From contig JAZAYU010000002.1 in assembly GCA_038501625.1 (NCBI GenBank), positions 16,358,053 through 16,422,052 of the forward strand: a stretch of 64,000 bases of DNA. The letters are read 5' to 3'. The translations under genes and the position numbers were made by a program. The notes beneath the pieces were generated by a model. The model did not search any database. It worked only from the letters and a program-made list of their open reading frames with translations, and was not told where the DNA came from. Positions 11,691 to 23,900 of the stretch are shown here, in pieces. Position 1 is the stretch's first letter; every line of letters starts with the position of its first letter. Source of the stretch: Corbicula japonica. Lineage: Eukaryota; Mollusca; Bivalvia; Venerida; Cyrenidae.

Positions 11691-11919
11691 CATAACATTT
11701 TAATTTTTCCTCATGGAATAAGAGGTTCTGAATCTGTCAAGGATGGAATAATTTGATAGCCATGTTTTGCACTTGTCAAACATCCCAATTTGCTTTCGAA
11801 GTCTTCGTTTAGTTGCAGCTTGAATATGCTAGAATCCAAACTTATTTTACCAGACTAAGTATTATTCATTTTGTAACAAACCTTCTAACAATTGAAATAT
11901 GAACCATGTAGTCTAATTC

Positions 11920-12195
11920 CTCAGTGCAAGGACCAATAAGAGACTCTGGAATAGCAATCATCTTCCTAAACAAATAACTCTATATTTATATAAAAACGAA
12001 AGATGAAAGAAAGGGGAACTTAGAAAGCCACCGAACACGAAAACTATGAAAATATTGCAGACTTTGTTTGATAGAACCTTGTGCAGTAATGGAAAAAAAA
12101 TTTATAATGCATATTACTTCTCACGCCGCCTAGCCCCGGGTTGAGCGCAACTCAATATTTACACCAATAAACAGTACAATTTTGATCCATCCCAG
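11920..12195 (+). repeat. Dispersed module A, long copy with 5' extension
   Basis: Includes an upstream part shared with 18800-18890 (caaggaccaat, agcaatcat, aaacaaataa). The core follows (ggggaacttagaaagccacc, gaacacgaaaac, gaaaatattgcag), and then the 3' part (cacgccgcctagccccggg, ttgagcgcaactcaatattt, acaccaataaacagtacaat). This is one of the two fullest copies in the window. No protein or tRNA-like promoter boxes are evident. Confidence 0.75.
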
Positions 12196-12530
12196 TAAGT
12201 AAAAATACTTAAATAAGTTACGAGATTTTACAAAGAATGAGGGACTCCAAAATAGCAAACATCCACGTAAACAAATAACGTTTTATAAATAACTAAAGCA
12301 TATTTACTTTAAATAAGTTTCGAGGTTTTATATAGAATAAGGTAATTTCAAATAGCAATCATCCATGTAAACTAATAACGTTATGTTTAGAAAGTAAAAT
12401 TGCTGTTAATGAGTTACGAGATTTTACAAAGAATGACAGACTAAAATAGAAATCATCCTCGTAAACAAATAACGTTATATTTAGAAAGTAAAAATACTGA
12501 AAATAAGTAACGAGATTTAACAACGAATTC
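12196..12530. repeat. Degenerate tandem repeat, about 98-bp period, three copies plus
   Basis: Repeated blocks are cgagattttacaaagaatga, agcaaacatcca/agcaatcatcc and aaacaaataacgtta. They begin near 12221, 12319 and 12417, with a remnant at 12508. The same blocks form the upstream part of module A, so this looks like local amplification of that part. Confidence 0.7.
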
Positions 12531-13400
12531 ATAACACATTTAATATAAAGTGGCCTATTTTAATAATAGTAAAACAAGAAATATCTTCAAATTAAAATTA
12601 TGATACAGACGTTGATGAAAAAGATTTTATGTTATAGAAATAAAGACTGTAATAACGCTCTACGACAAAGACATTCTGTTGAAAAGTTATTATTTCCTTC
12701 TTTATCCTTAATGCGATCTTAATTTCTTGTAAATCTAATATTATATACAAAAACCTTTATAACAAGTTGTCCGCCTTTAACATAATTTATGGGCAATGTA
12801 TTTACAACTAATAGAAATATGTAGGATGATGTATATTTATCGAAAGGTTTGTAATTTTGTTGATTTTTCTCTTCAAATTTACGCTTTATCATTTCACTGT
12901 TTTTCAATTTAAAAATAAATAGACGTAGTGTAAATTTTCTTGGAAAATGAAATAGCTAGCACGTACAAATACGAGTAGTTGTCACATATAGACATGGGTA
13001 AATCATATTGTAACATACCAGTTACTGAATGATCTGTGATAATTATCTAACAATCTACACGTACAAAAATTGTTTCACTGACAGGTGTTTCTGTCTTTAT
13101 TAAAAGTTTTATCCTACAAATACTTAGATTTTTGTATTCAGTTTTTCTTATGCCAATCTTAATTTGTTGTAAGGACTGCAGAGGAGAATTTGTTTATATA
13201 CGACTGAATGTGCATGTCATATTTCAGTCTCTTTCCACAAAACAGAATAACACAGATATATACGTCGTCGTTATAATCAATGCATATTGTCGTTTTAATA
13301 AAATAATTCTTTTACAAAAGTTTTACAAATATGTCGGTACTGTAATCAATGTGTGTTGCATATTGACAAACACTATATCAGGGTTATCCGCGCAAAATTA
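12531..13400. other. Non-coding stretch, nothing recognised
   Basis: Short frames only (12719-12907 minus and 13132-13422 plus), with no family resemblance. AT-rich. Confidence 0.35.
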
Positions 13401-13404
13401 TGGA

Positions 13405-13495
13405 GTTATCCCGGCCAGCTAATTCGGCGGGTGTGTTCGACGTTGTGGCTAGTCGCTGTTGCCGTAAGGGGTTCGATTCCCACCGTGGGCTTAAA
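13405..13495 (+). repeat. tRNA-like SINE head (candidate)
   Basis: A B-box-like ggttcgattcccac at about 13469-13482 lies some 50-60 bp after an A-box-like stretch (ggccagctaattcggcggg). The local G+C is higher than the flanks. A cloverleaf is not convincing, so a tRNA-derived SINE or tRNA pseudogene is likelier than a functional tRNA. Confidence 0.4.
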
Positions 13496-15724
13496 GCCCC
13501 ATCCCTTAACTTAAGTAAGAATATACTATTGCAAAATCATATTTGTCCATATAGACTCCAATGTATAAACTCTCTAACAGAGCACAAAAGGTCCGATCGA
13601 ATTCTTTCTTATAGACGGGATTTTCAATGATATTGTTAAATTATCGTTAACGAACTTTTAAGAAGCTAAATATAATGGAGCTATATTAAGCACCGACGAA
13701 GAGACCACTTCATGCGCAATCTCGATTTCTGTGACATTTCAGAAATCCTACTTTCGCTTTTAGTCGCGCGGACCAAATTTATTTTAGTAAATTAAAATGA
13801 TATAAGCCCGAACCAATGCTGCAAACTTTTGCCTATAATTCCAAATTCATGTAATATTTCATACAAGAGCAAGTTAAATTGAAGTAATGCCGCTTTAAAA
13901 TAATTTATGGTATGTGTATACAAATTGTTCAGCATTACCAATGGAGATCTCTCTGTTAAAAATCATCAAGCGAAAGTATTAATTTGATTTTCCCAGTGCT
14001 TAATTTATAATCCTCGTTTCATTCTCAACATTTCAAAACCAGACCAAAAGCTACCCTGAAAAGTGAACAAATGAATTCAAGGTTTTAACTATTTTACTTT
14101 AACATAAATAAAATTTACCCTGTAACTTGTCTAATCAGCTAATGAAATACATTTCTTGTGGGATCATGGTCGCGATTCGGGAGCTTAAAACAATCTTAAT
14201 AAAGAAGCTTAAAGAAAGCTTACCATAAAAAGAACAGTGTGAGGATATTAACATAGGTTTACAATACAAAAATCCGTTTGTTCAGCGAAATAAAAAATTA
14301 CAAACAAGACAAATTACCTTATATTTTGAGGTTAATTAAAATATAAATTATATCCCTGACATTCCAGGTGCTCTGGACTAGTGGTTTATAAACTTTTTAT
14401 GCTGTGTTAATGTACTTGAAGTGTCTAGCTTTCATAAAATAGAAGTAAATGTCTGTTGTACAGTTATGTTTTAGATACATGTATATTATGTCACATTTTA
14501 TTTTTATTAAGATTGTTTTAATTTAAAAGATTGAAAAGAACTTAAGCCATCAAATGTTCACGCTCACACTGAGTTGAGGATTTAAACGTTTTATGATCAC
14601 GGAGCCAAGTCTTGGACTGTTCATAGAGCACCTGCCAAGTTTGATTGCCATTGCACTTGAATTTTTGTGCGTGCTTTAGCATATAACACTGAATATATGC
14701 ATGGCTTTACGTTTATTCCACAATACATTTCATGTCAAGTTAGAGGTTAATGAGGTAGGTAGTAAACTAGAACACGGCCTTAAACTCCTTTAAGCTGAAA
14801 TGTATTATTCTTTTTCACTGGCAGTGTCATGGCAATTATTGTTTGTGGCGTATTTTTGTAGCAATTGGTCATATTGTAAATATATGCTATATTTTTCTTT
14901 TATGCCGTGTGGGAAACTGCTGTACACGTGGCAATATTGTAAGCACATGGTCATTCTTTTTTGCCCTTTAGGCAAGCTGTACAACAAGCTATTTGAACTG
15001 CTCTCTCATGCTAAAGTTTGCTGTAAAGGGGCGACATCTGTTTGCGATGCGGCGCGCAAAAGCAACATTTATTTACCAATCAATCACAGATAAGCTAGTC
15101 TGTCTTATTTTTACTAATGGATTCTATATTTATTATTCTTTACTGATTTTTATTTCGTTTTATTTAGTTTAATACTGTTCAGGCTTGTTTTATGTATTAC
15201 AGTTTTTGTTAAAAATCTATTTACATACCGGTATCAAAGCATGTAAATAAAAGTGCATTGTATAACCATTAATCTAATATGCAGTTTTGCATACCGCTTC
15301 AATCCAATACGAAGAAAATTGTAAAGAGAAAACGAGAGATAAACGACGATTGAATGTAGATGTAAGATTAATAATGACATCTTCGTCTTACTGCTAAATT
15401 TGCATTAATCACACCTGTTACATGTAATTGGAAAGATAATAAATTTATCTTATATGTATTTAATTTTCCACCAGTTTTCTGTAACAGTTAATGTATAGTT
15501 AAATTCAGTAGGTATAATTCATAGTGCAACCCTGAGTGCGGATAATGAAATTATGCGATGATAGTAATGAAAGATATTTTGCTAGAAGCTGTTCAATGTG
15601 ACAAATACAAACGTACATATGCTTAAATTTTATTTTTTTTATACTGATAAGGGTTTGCACTGCTATACTGATACGTCATTTATATAAAATCTGGTTTACC
15701 CCTGTCAGCCTACATTGAAAAACA
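13496..15724. other. Non-coding stretch, nothing recognised
   Basis: No gene features. A loose two-copy duplication (tggcaattattgtttgtgg / tggcaatattgtaagcacatgg) is visible at 14820-14960. Confidence 0.35.
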
Positions 15725-15815
15725 TGAAAATGGAACTTTGAAGGCCATCAAAAACATCATCTTAGTTTATGAAAATATTACAGATTCGGTTTGACAGAGC
15801 ATGTTCAATGGCACT
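15725..15815 (+). repeat. Dispersed module A fragment
   Basis: Core motifs aaaatggaactttgaaggcc, gaaaatattacagattcgg and tttgacagagc match module A with many substitutions. Confidence 0.55.
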
Positions 15816-18455
15816 ATTGAGTCTCCATATGACAGCGCACACAGCCTTTCATTTAAGGTAAACATTACAAATTTCTATGGGGCGCATGGCAGGGGAAATG
15901 GTTCTTGAGAGTTAAGAAGGGATGCAACTGGCAACCGCCCCTCCGAAATCACCATGGTTAAAGTCAATATCCAAGAAGTATGAATATAATAAACAAGAAT
16001 ATATTATTTTAGAACGAGATAATAAGGATCTTTTTGTGGAACGACTTAAAGTGTCAACAAACTAATTTACAAGATGTACTTCTTGGGGGTTTTTTTGTTT
16101 GTTTTTCAACAGCAAGTAATGGAGTCCGCCATGCTTGGTACTTTCAATGATTTGAATCAGATAAATATCATTTCATGATCCGCGGCGGAATTCTTTTCAT
16201 TTTTATTTTTTCATACAAAAATACAACCCTACGAGTACGTCCCTTTATACTATTCCCATGCTAATTGCTGGCATTATGACAGATTGACTGATTCCTTCTA
16301 ATATTAGTGACTAATTGGGGAAGATTATAAGTTATTGACAATTTTAGGATTAATTCTACTGGTCAGCAATGTTTTGTCTATAACTAGAACGAAAACACAT
16401 GAAAATGTGATTTTAATAAACATACTGCTTAATTACTCAAATTGCTCATGAACACAGTAGTCTAGATAGCGAGGCTGTTAGGTTTCATATTTTCTCGATC
16501 TCGGGTTTGATTCTTTTTAAGATTCTTTTTAAGATAAATCTTAAATATTGTTTCGTTTGTTCTATTATAACGTTGTTCAAATTGATAACATTTTCATCAA
16601 GTAATTTTATTTTGTTCACATTCTTTTGCAAATGTGCGCATATCCAATACCCACATAAATAATATAAGAAACATAACCTTACGTTCTTGAAGTGTTTGTG
16701 TCGTTCCTAGGTATAAGTAGAATGAAACTATTATATTAATTTGTAAAAAGTATGCAGACATTTAAAATAAATTTATGATGCAAAAAGAAACTTAAAATAT
16801 ATACTATTAGATAGATTCTACGACAGTACAGGATTACAAAATGACGCTTTCTAGTCTAGACCGGCTAATCGGACTGCCCTCTTCATAATGTCCGATTATT
16901 AAAATAGTATTGTTTACATATAACGCCAACGTAAATATTGCCGACTGATATTTGTTTGTTAGTTAACAAATAATGAAGGAATTTTGAATTGGGTGTGTTT
17001 TGCTAAATTTTAATATTCTTACCTTAGAAATCTGTAAATCGTATTCTTTTCTGCCAAGTTTATAAATTATTTATTTAAAAAATAGAATAAATACATTATT
17101 TGCAAAATAAAAGCCACAAGGAGCATTAAACTAAAACACTCTGTGAATAAAACGCATAACAATGGAGTAAATTAAAATGCATTATATGAAAAGAAGTTAA
17201 ATTTTCTTGGAAAATTGATCTCACCTTTTTAATTTAATGACTAACTTTTTAATTTTAACTAATATTTCAAAAGTAATTAAATGACTTATTATAAATATAA
17301 TGACTTTCTTTTTTATTAAAACATTACTTTTATTACACCTCGAAAAAGGCGTATCTTACATGCAAAGATTGAGAGAGATGTCAATGTGAAATTTAGATAT
17401 ATAATTCTAATCACTAATTCGGAGAGAAAAATAAATAATTATATATTTTTTTTAATATATTCAGTCTTATTTAATTCAAAAATTTAATTCAAATTTGATT
17501 CAAAGTTGTAATTTACCTGAAAAATTTCTGCGAGCCTGGTGATTTCCTCTTTGTTCAAAACTTCTTCGAATGTTGAAATTAAATGGTTATTGCACTGACG
17601 GAGTATTTTACATCTTCACAGCGTCCATACCAAACCAAACTTTTTCTTAAATAGCGAGAGCGAACATGTTTTTCTAATCAGTTTAATAGCAACAGTCCTC
17701 GCGTTCGCACGTAACTTATCCCTTATCAGTAATCTTCCGCGCCTTCTGGACTGCCTTTTACGTTTGCGTTCTTCGAGAACCTATACGCAGACGACAAATC
17801 AAAGGCTAATTATTTGAACAATATTCCTGATTTAGGAAGCTGTTTCTACAAATGATACCAAACCTAGCAGAAAGAGCTGTAAAAGGACATTGCGGAATTA
17901 GATTTGTCACCATTTATTATTTTCCGACAAACCTTTTTCTTGTGGCGAAGAAAAAACAGTTACATCATTATTAGGTTGTTTAAGGCTAAAATGATACAAA
18001 GGAGAAATTTCCCTGTTTAAGTGATAACAAATATCTCATTTTGTTTTGTCTATTTAATTATTATATCCTTAACCTTATTAATCCGAAATAGTGCATATTG
18101 AAAAAATGGGACTAATTTTGAAAAAAAAAAAACAAGTTTTTAAACATGAATGGCTCGTATTGCACTAACTGGTCAATAAGAGAGGCAGGTTAATGAAGGC
18201 CAATGTCACAGGATATAAAACTTGAGACCGAACGTCATTCTCAAAACTCAGTTTCATTCTCAACGCCAAGGAGTGAAATTAATGATTTACACTGCTTTTA
18301 TTGCTTTGTTTGAATTTCTCAAATGCATTACAATGTTCTATCGAAAACCTAAATTAACAAAAAAGTTTCTTCTTGTTGAAAATCAAAAAAATGAGTTTTA
18401 AGCACGGAGTTCTTACTCAAGTTTTGAAACGTTTTGGCCTGATATTGGCCTGGTG
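15816..18455. other. Non-coding stretch, nothing recognised
   Basis: Very AT-rich, especially 16960-17540. No open frame of note, and no repeat shared with the window was detected by eye. Confidence 0.35.
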
Positions 18456-18595
18456 CCAAGGTTATAAAGCTGAGATTGGAAACCAGTCTCAAATCTCAAG
18501 CATCTGATTGGCTGAAATGGCGACTGGTCGCCATTTCAGCCAATCAGATGCTTGAGATTTGAGACTGGTTTCCATGCTCAGTTTTATAACCTTGG
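18456..18595. mobile_element. 140-bp near-perfect palindrome (foldback MITE)
   Basis: The arms run CCAAGGTTATAAAGCTGAGA... and its inverse ...TCAGTTTTATAACCTTGG. The centre is gcgac-tg-gtcgc at 18525-18526, leaving almost no loop. There are only a few mismatches over 70 bp per arm. A second genomic copy of mainly the right arm, ending in the same ccaagg/ccttgg bases, lies at 62655-62735. This shows it is a dispersed element rather than a one-off hairpin. Confidence 0.85.
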
Positions 18596-18799
18596 GCACT
18601 GATATAAATACATGTACCATTCCAAGATTATCTTAACTATTTTTGGTTGATACCCGTGTTACTAAAATTTTTTGGAGATATTGAAAATATGACTTTTAAA
18701 TCAATTTATAACAGTTGTTTCACAGACACTTTCAAAATCTCGACAAGTAAATTTTTATATACATGTACATGTTGATAATGCTACACGAGTTAGTGCTTA

Positions 18800-19010
18800 C
18801 ATACATTGTGCAAGGACCAATGATCGACTCAAAAAAGCAATCATCCGTGTAAACAAATAAATCAATATTTATAATAAAAATAGATGAAAAGGGAACTTTG
18901 AAAGCCAACAAACACGACAACTATTAAAATATTGCAGTCTCGATTTTATTGAACCTGTTCATGGGCAGTAATGGAAATGTATATTACTGCTCACGCCGCC
19001 TAGCCCTAGA
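18800..19010 (+). repeat. Dispersed module A, long copy
   Basis: Upstream part (gcaaggaccaatgatcgac, agcaatcatccgtgtaaaca) and core (gaaaagggaactttgaaagc, aacacgacaac, aaaatattgcagtctcg) are followed by 'gttcatgggcagtaatggaa' and cacgccgcctagccct. The copy loses similarity after 19010. Confidence 0.75.
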
Positions 19011-19064
19011 ATCAGTCGAGTTGATATGTAAGTGCTCATAGAGATGATCTCAGATAACGTTAAA

Positions 19065-19205
19065 TAGGCATATCAGGAATGGCCACACCCAGCAAACACA
19101 GCCTACATGTACCCACGGAACCAAGAAGTAGACAGGGAATAGGGTTTATTAAAACGATCAATTTCAATTAAGACACCACAAACAATTAACGAAAGGGAGA
19201 ACCTG
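19065..19205 (-). repeat. Dispersed module B copy
   Basis: Contains gcatatcaggaatggccaca, cccagcaaacacagcct, 'agtagacagggaatagggtt' and 'caattaacgaaagggagaac'. It is the best-preserved B copy and a reference for the others. It lies some 55 bp after a module A copy, an order also hinted at 46918-47075, where B precedes A. Confidence 0.7.
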
Positions 19206-19470
19206 AATGGGTACCGCCTCAGAACGACCAGCGGTAAAACAGAAGTTAGTACACAGGGACGTGATTTCACAAGTTCACAGACCAAATGATTGAAGTAAGT
19301 GATTTCAGATCAAGCGATTCTATAAGTTAATGCTCAGAGACCAGCCGATTTCATTAATTATTACTTCCAAATCAATCAATTCCGTAAGTTAGTGTTCAAA
19401 GATCAGTCGTTTTCATAATATAGTGCTAAAATTGATTCCAAGGCTAATAATATTCTCCGATCAATTGATA
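19206..19470. repeat. Degenerate short tandem repeat
   Basis: Loosely repeated 'gat-cagtcgatttca-taagttagtgctcagag' elements recur roughly every 35-45 bp (for example around 19300, 19345, 19395 and 19425). The units are too diverged to give an exact period. Confidence 0.45.
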
Positions 19471-19744
19471 CTATGTTTCAACAATTGTTAATTAAATCTA
19501 AGCTTCTATCCAGTAAACACCGTGCATTTTGCTATTTGTTGATTTTTCTGTCAGTAAAAATACTTTTACTAACTCAAAATTATTACTATTTAAGGGCCGT
19601 CTTTAGTTGTTATTACACTGTCATCGTTAAAAAAAAACAAAAATATCAAAAATCTTTGAAACGGCAAAATGAAGATCAAATAAACTTTGCACAAATAATT
19701 GTTATTAACGTATCTCCATTTTACAAACGTTAACAAACGTTATG

Positions 19745-20165
19745 TACAATAGTAAAGAAAAATTAGTAGACCATAAAGTTCCCTAAATTTCTATGTTCAT
19801 AAATTCACAAACACTTAACAATGCAAAAACATTATTTTAAATGCCCACATGACTAAAATAATCCTGACAAAAAATTTGTGTCATATTTAAAGATCCTTAA
19901 ATTATGAAGAGCGAAATCAAGATATGTCACCCATATACGCGACCAGGAAGCAACCAGGATATCAAATGTCAACACACTTTTACAAATATCTCATATTGTT
20001 TACATATATAAGTCAAAAGGACACAGCATATTGTTGTCCGTATCATAATACTCAAGTGGACATTAAAAATGATATATTTTGTTTTTCAGTTGTTGGCATT
20101 CATGTAAATAGAATTTTAGAGAATTTCTAGATCTTGTTACTTTTTTACTGTTCTAACGTGTCTAA
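19745..20165 (+). mobile_element. Diverged sister of the 9.1-9.7 kb MITE interior
   Basis: Shared blocks in the same order as 9150-9600 are: 'ccctaaa-ttctat', 'aaatgcc-acatga', 'aaag-tcctt', 'cgcgaccaggaa', 'aaca-cttttacaaa', 'attttag' and 'ttttactgttct'. The terminal GGCATTGC repeats of the other copy are not visible here. Confidence 0.6.
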
Positions 20166-20192
20166 ATATATGCAAAAAGATACATAAATAAC

Positions 20193-20226
20193 ATATGTCG
20201 TGTTCAGTGGCTTTCAATTTAACTTT
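20193..20226 (-). repeat. Short module A fragment
   Basis: tcgtgttcagtggctttcaa is the inverse of the 'ttgaaagccac-gaacacga' block of module A. Confidence 0.5.
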
Positions 20227-20907
20227 TTTTATATATCTAATCAGGGTCTTTCTTTATCGCAAACGATCAGCCCGATTTTCTCATGAGGCGTCTCGTATTG
20301 TAGCTTAAGAGTTTCCTTTTGACCTAACGATAATTCTTCCATAGTTTACAGACTATTTTTGTAAAAAAGATATATAAATAGTAAACAGAAATTAATCGAC
20401 AGTGTATTCTCTCTGTAAAAACAAATTTATCTGTTGCTGGTTACCGTAATTAATCAAAGGCAGTAAAGCAGAGTAACTGACTTCACTAGTACTCAAACAA
20501 ATACAAGTACGAATTAATACAAGTACGAAAAACGATCGGAATAATCCCAGAGTGCGATTCTTCAAATGGGTCTCGGAGGCAAACGGCGACCATAGTATTC
20601 AAAATTGCAGTGTACATGTAGTTGTCTCGGTCTTTCCGAGAAAATGCGTGAAAATATCCATCATATTTTATATGCGAGGTGCAGTCAGAAAAGTTCACAA
20701 ACTGTACCTATTTTGGTAAAAAAAAGACGTCCAAACGCTAAATTTTGCCATGTATGTCTTTCATAGAAAATGAAATGCATAAAATATATTAAATTGACAC
20801 TTATGCATGAATAGTAAAATTATTGTTTTACTCATTAGAAATAGAAGTGAAATAAAGTTCGGACACAGACACGGCGTTTAATCCAACCGGCCCAGATGCA
20901 AAATGCT

Positions 20908-20916
20908 AAATTTAAA
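20908..20916. repeat. 9-bp direct repeat, left flank of the giant foldback element
   Basis: AAATTTAAA stands immediately left of AGGTCTGTGAAG. The same AAATTTAAA stands immediately right of CTTCACAGACCT at 36717-36725. This is the expected mark of a target-site duplication. Confidence 0.75.
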
Positions 20917-20936
20917 AGGTCTGTGAAGTTGGCTCT

Positions 20937-23900
20937 ACGCCCTACGTTCTACGTCCTCCATACAAATCTATTTCTACGTTCTCCATACAACAGTCCTACG
21001 TCCTACGTTCATTTCTACTGTCGAACCAGCCCTACGTCCTACATTCATTTCTACGGTCGACCCAGCCCTACGTCCTACGTTCATCCCTACAGTCGACCCA
21101 GCCCTACGTCCTACGTTCATTTCTACGGTCGACCCAGCCCTCCGTCCAACGTTCATCCCTACCGTCGACCCAGCCCTACGTCCTACATTCATTTCTACTG
21201 TCGACCCAGCCCTACGTCCTACGTTCATCCCTACAGTCGACCCAGCCCTACGTCCTACATTCATTTCTACCGTCGGCCCAGCCCTACGTTCTACGTTCAT
21301 TTCTACAGTTGACAAAATCATATGTCCGTGCATTTATCCCTTTGGTCGACCCAGTCCTACGTCCTACGTTCATCCCTACCGTCGACCCAGCCCTACGTCC
21401 TACGTTCATTTCTACAGTCGACCTAGTCTTATGTCTTGCATTCATTTCTACGGTCGACCCAGCCCTACGTCCTACGTTCATTTCTACCGTCGATACAGCC
21501 CTCCGTCCAACGTTCATCCCTACCGTCGACCCAGCCCTACGTCCTACATTCATTTACTGTCGACCCAGCCCTACGTCCTACGTTAATCCCTACAGTCGAC
21601 CCAGCCCTACGTCCTACATTCATTTCTACGGTCGACCCAGCCCTACGTTCTACGTTCATTTCTACAGTCGCGAAATCATATGTCCGTGCATTTATCCCTT
21701 TGGTCGACCCAGTCCAACGTCCTACGTTCATCCCTACCGTCGACCCAGCCCTACGTCCTACGTTCATTTCTAAAGTCGACCTAGTCTTATGTCTTGCATT
21801 CATTTCTACGGTCGACCCAGTCCTACGTCCTACGTTCATTTCTACGGTCGACCCAGCCCTCCGTCCAACGTTCATCCCTACCGTCGACCCAGCCCTTCGT
21901 TCTACGTTCATTTCTACAGTCGACAAAATCATATGTCCATGCATTTATCCCTTCGGTCGACCCAGTCCTACGTCCTACGTTCATCCCTACCGTCGAGCCA
22001 GCCCTACTTCCTACGTTCATTCCTACAGTCGACCTAGTCTTATGTCTTGCATTCATTTCTACGGTCGACCCAGCCCTACGTCCTACGTTCATTTCTACTG
22101 TCGACCCAGCACTACGTCCTACGTTCATCCCTACAGTCGACCCAGCCCTACGTCCTGCATTCATTTCTACCGTCGACCCAGCCCTACGTTCTACGTTAAT
22201 TTCTACAGTTGACAAAATCATATGTCCGTGCATTTATCCCTTTGGTCGACCCAGTCCTACGTCCTACGTTCATCCCTACCGTCGACCCAGCCCTACGTCC
22301 TACGTTCATTTCTACAGTCGACCTAGTCTTATGTCTTGCATTCATTTCTACGGTCGACCCAGCCCTACGTCCTACGTTTATCCCTACAGTCGACCCAGCC
22401 CTACGTCCTACTTTCATTTCTACCGTCGATACAGCCCTCCGTCCAACGTTCATCCCTACCGTCGACCCAGCCCTACGTCCTACATTCATTTCTACTGTCG
22501 ACCCAGCCCTACGTCCTACGTTCATCCCTACAGTCGACCCAGCCCTACGTCCTACATTCATTTCTACGGTCGACCCAGCCCTACATTCTACGTTCATTTC
22601 TACAGTTGACAAAATCATATGTCCGTGCATTTATCCCTTTGGTCGACCCAGTCCAACGTCCTACGTTCATCCCTACCGTCGACCCAGCCCTACGTCCTAC
22701 GTTCATTTCTACAGTCGACCTAGTCTTATGTCTTGCATTCATTTCTACGGTCGACCCAGCCCTACGTCCTACGTTCATCCCTACAGTCGACCCAGCCCTA
22801 CGTCCTACGTTCATTTCTACCGTCGATACAGCCCTCCGTCCAACGTTCATCCCTACCGTCGACCCAGCCCTACGTCCTACATTCATTTCTACTGTCGACC
22901 CAGCCCTACGTCCTACGTTCATCCCTACAGTCGACCCAGCCCTACGTCCTACATTCATTTCTACGGTCGACCCAGCCCTACGTTCTACGTTCATTTCTAC
23001 AGTCGCGAAATCATATGTCCGTGCATTTATCCCTTTGGTCGACCCAGTCCAACGTCCTACGTTCATCCCTACCGTCGACCCAGCCCTACGTCCTACGTTC
23101 ATTTCTACAGTCGACCTAGTCTTATGTCTTGCATTCATTTCTACGGTCGACCCAGTCCTACGTCCTACGTTCATTTCTACGGTCGACCCAGCCCTCCGTC
23201 CAACGTTCATCCCTACCGTCGACCCAGCCCTACGTTCTACGTTCATTTCTACAGTCGACAAAATCATATGTCCATGCATTTATCCCTTCGGTCGACCCAG
23301 TCCTACGTTCATCCCTACCGTCGAGCCAGCCCTACGTCCTACATTCATTTCTACAGTCGACAAAATCATATGTCCGTGCATTTATCCCTTTGGTCGACCC
23401 AGTCCAGCGTCCTACGTTCATCCCTACCGTCGACCCAGCCCTACGTCCTACGTTCATTTCTACAGTCGACCTAGTCTTATGTCTTGCATTCATTTCAACT
23501 CTCGACCCAGCCCTACGTCCTACGTTCATCCCTACAGTCGACCCAGCCCTACGTCCTACATTCATTTCTACGGTCGACCCAGCCCTACGTTCTACGTTCA
23601 TTTCTACGGTCGACAAAATCATATGTCGGTTCATGTATCCCTTTGGTCGACCCAGTCCAACGTCCTACGTTTATCCCTACCGTCGACCCAGCCCTACGTC
23701 CTACGTTCATTTCTACAGTCGACCTAGTCTTATGTCTTGCATTTATTTCTACGGTCGACCCAGTCATATGTCCTACGTTAATTTCTACAGTCGACCCAGC
23801 ACTACGTCCAACGTTCATCCCTACCGTCGACCCAGCCCTACGTTCTACGTTCATTTCTACAGTCGACAAAATCATATGTCCATGCATTTATCCCTTCGGT

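Noticed and set aside
14800..15093. 97-codon plus-strand frame
   Set aside because: Composition is that of a locally duplicated AT-rich sequence; no domain, splice sites or homology pattern.
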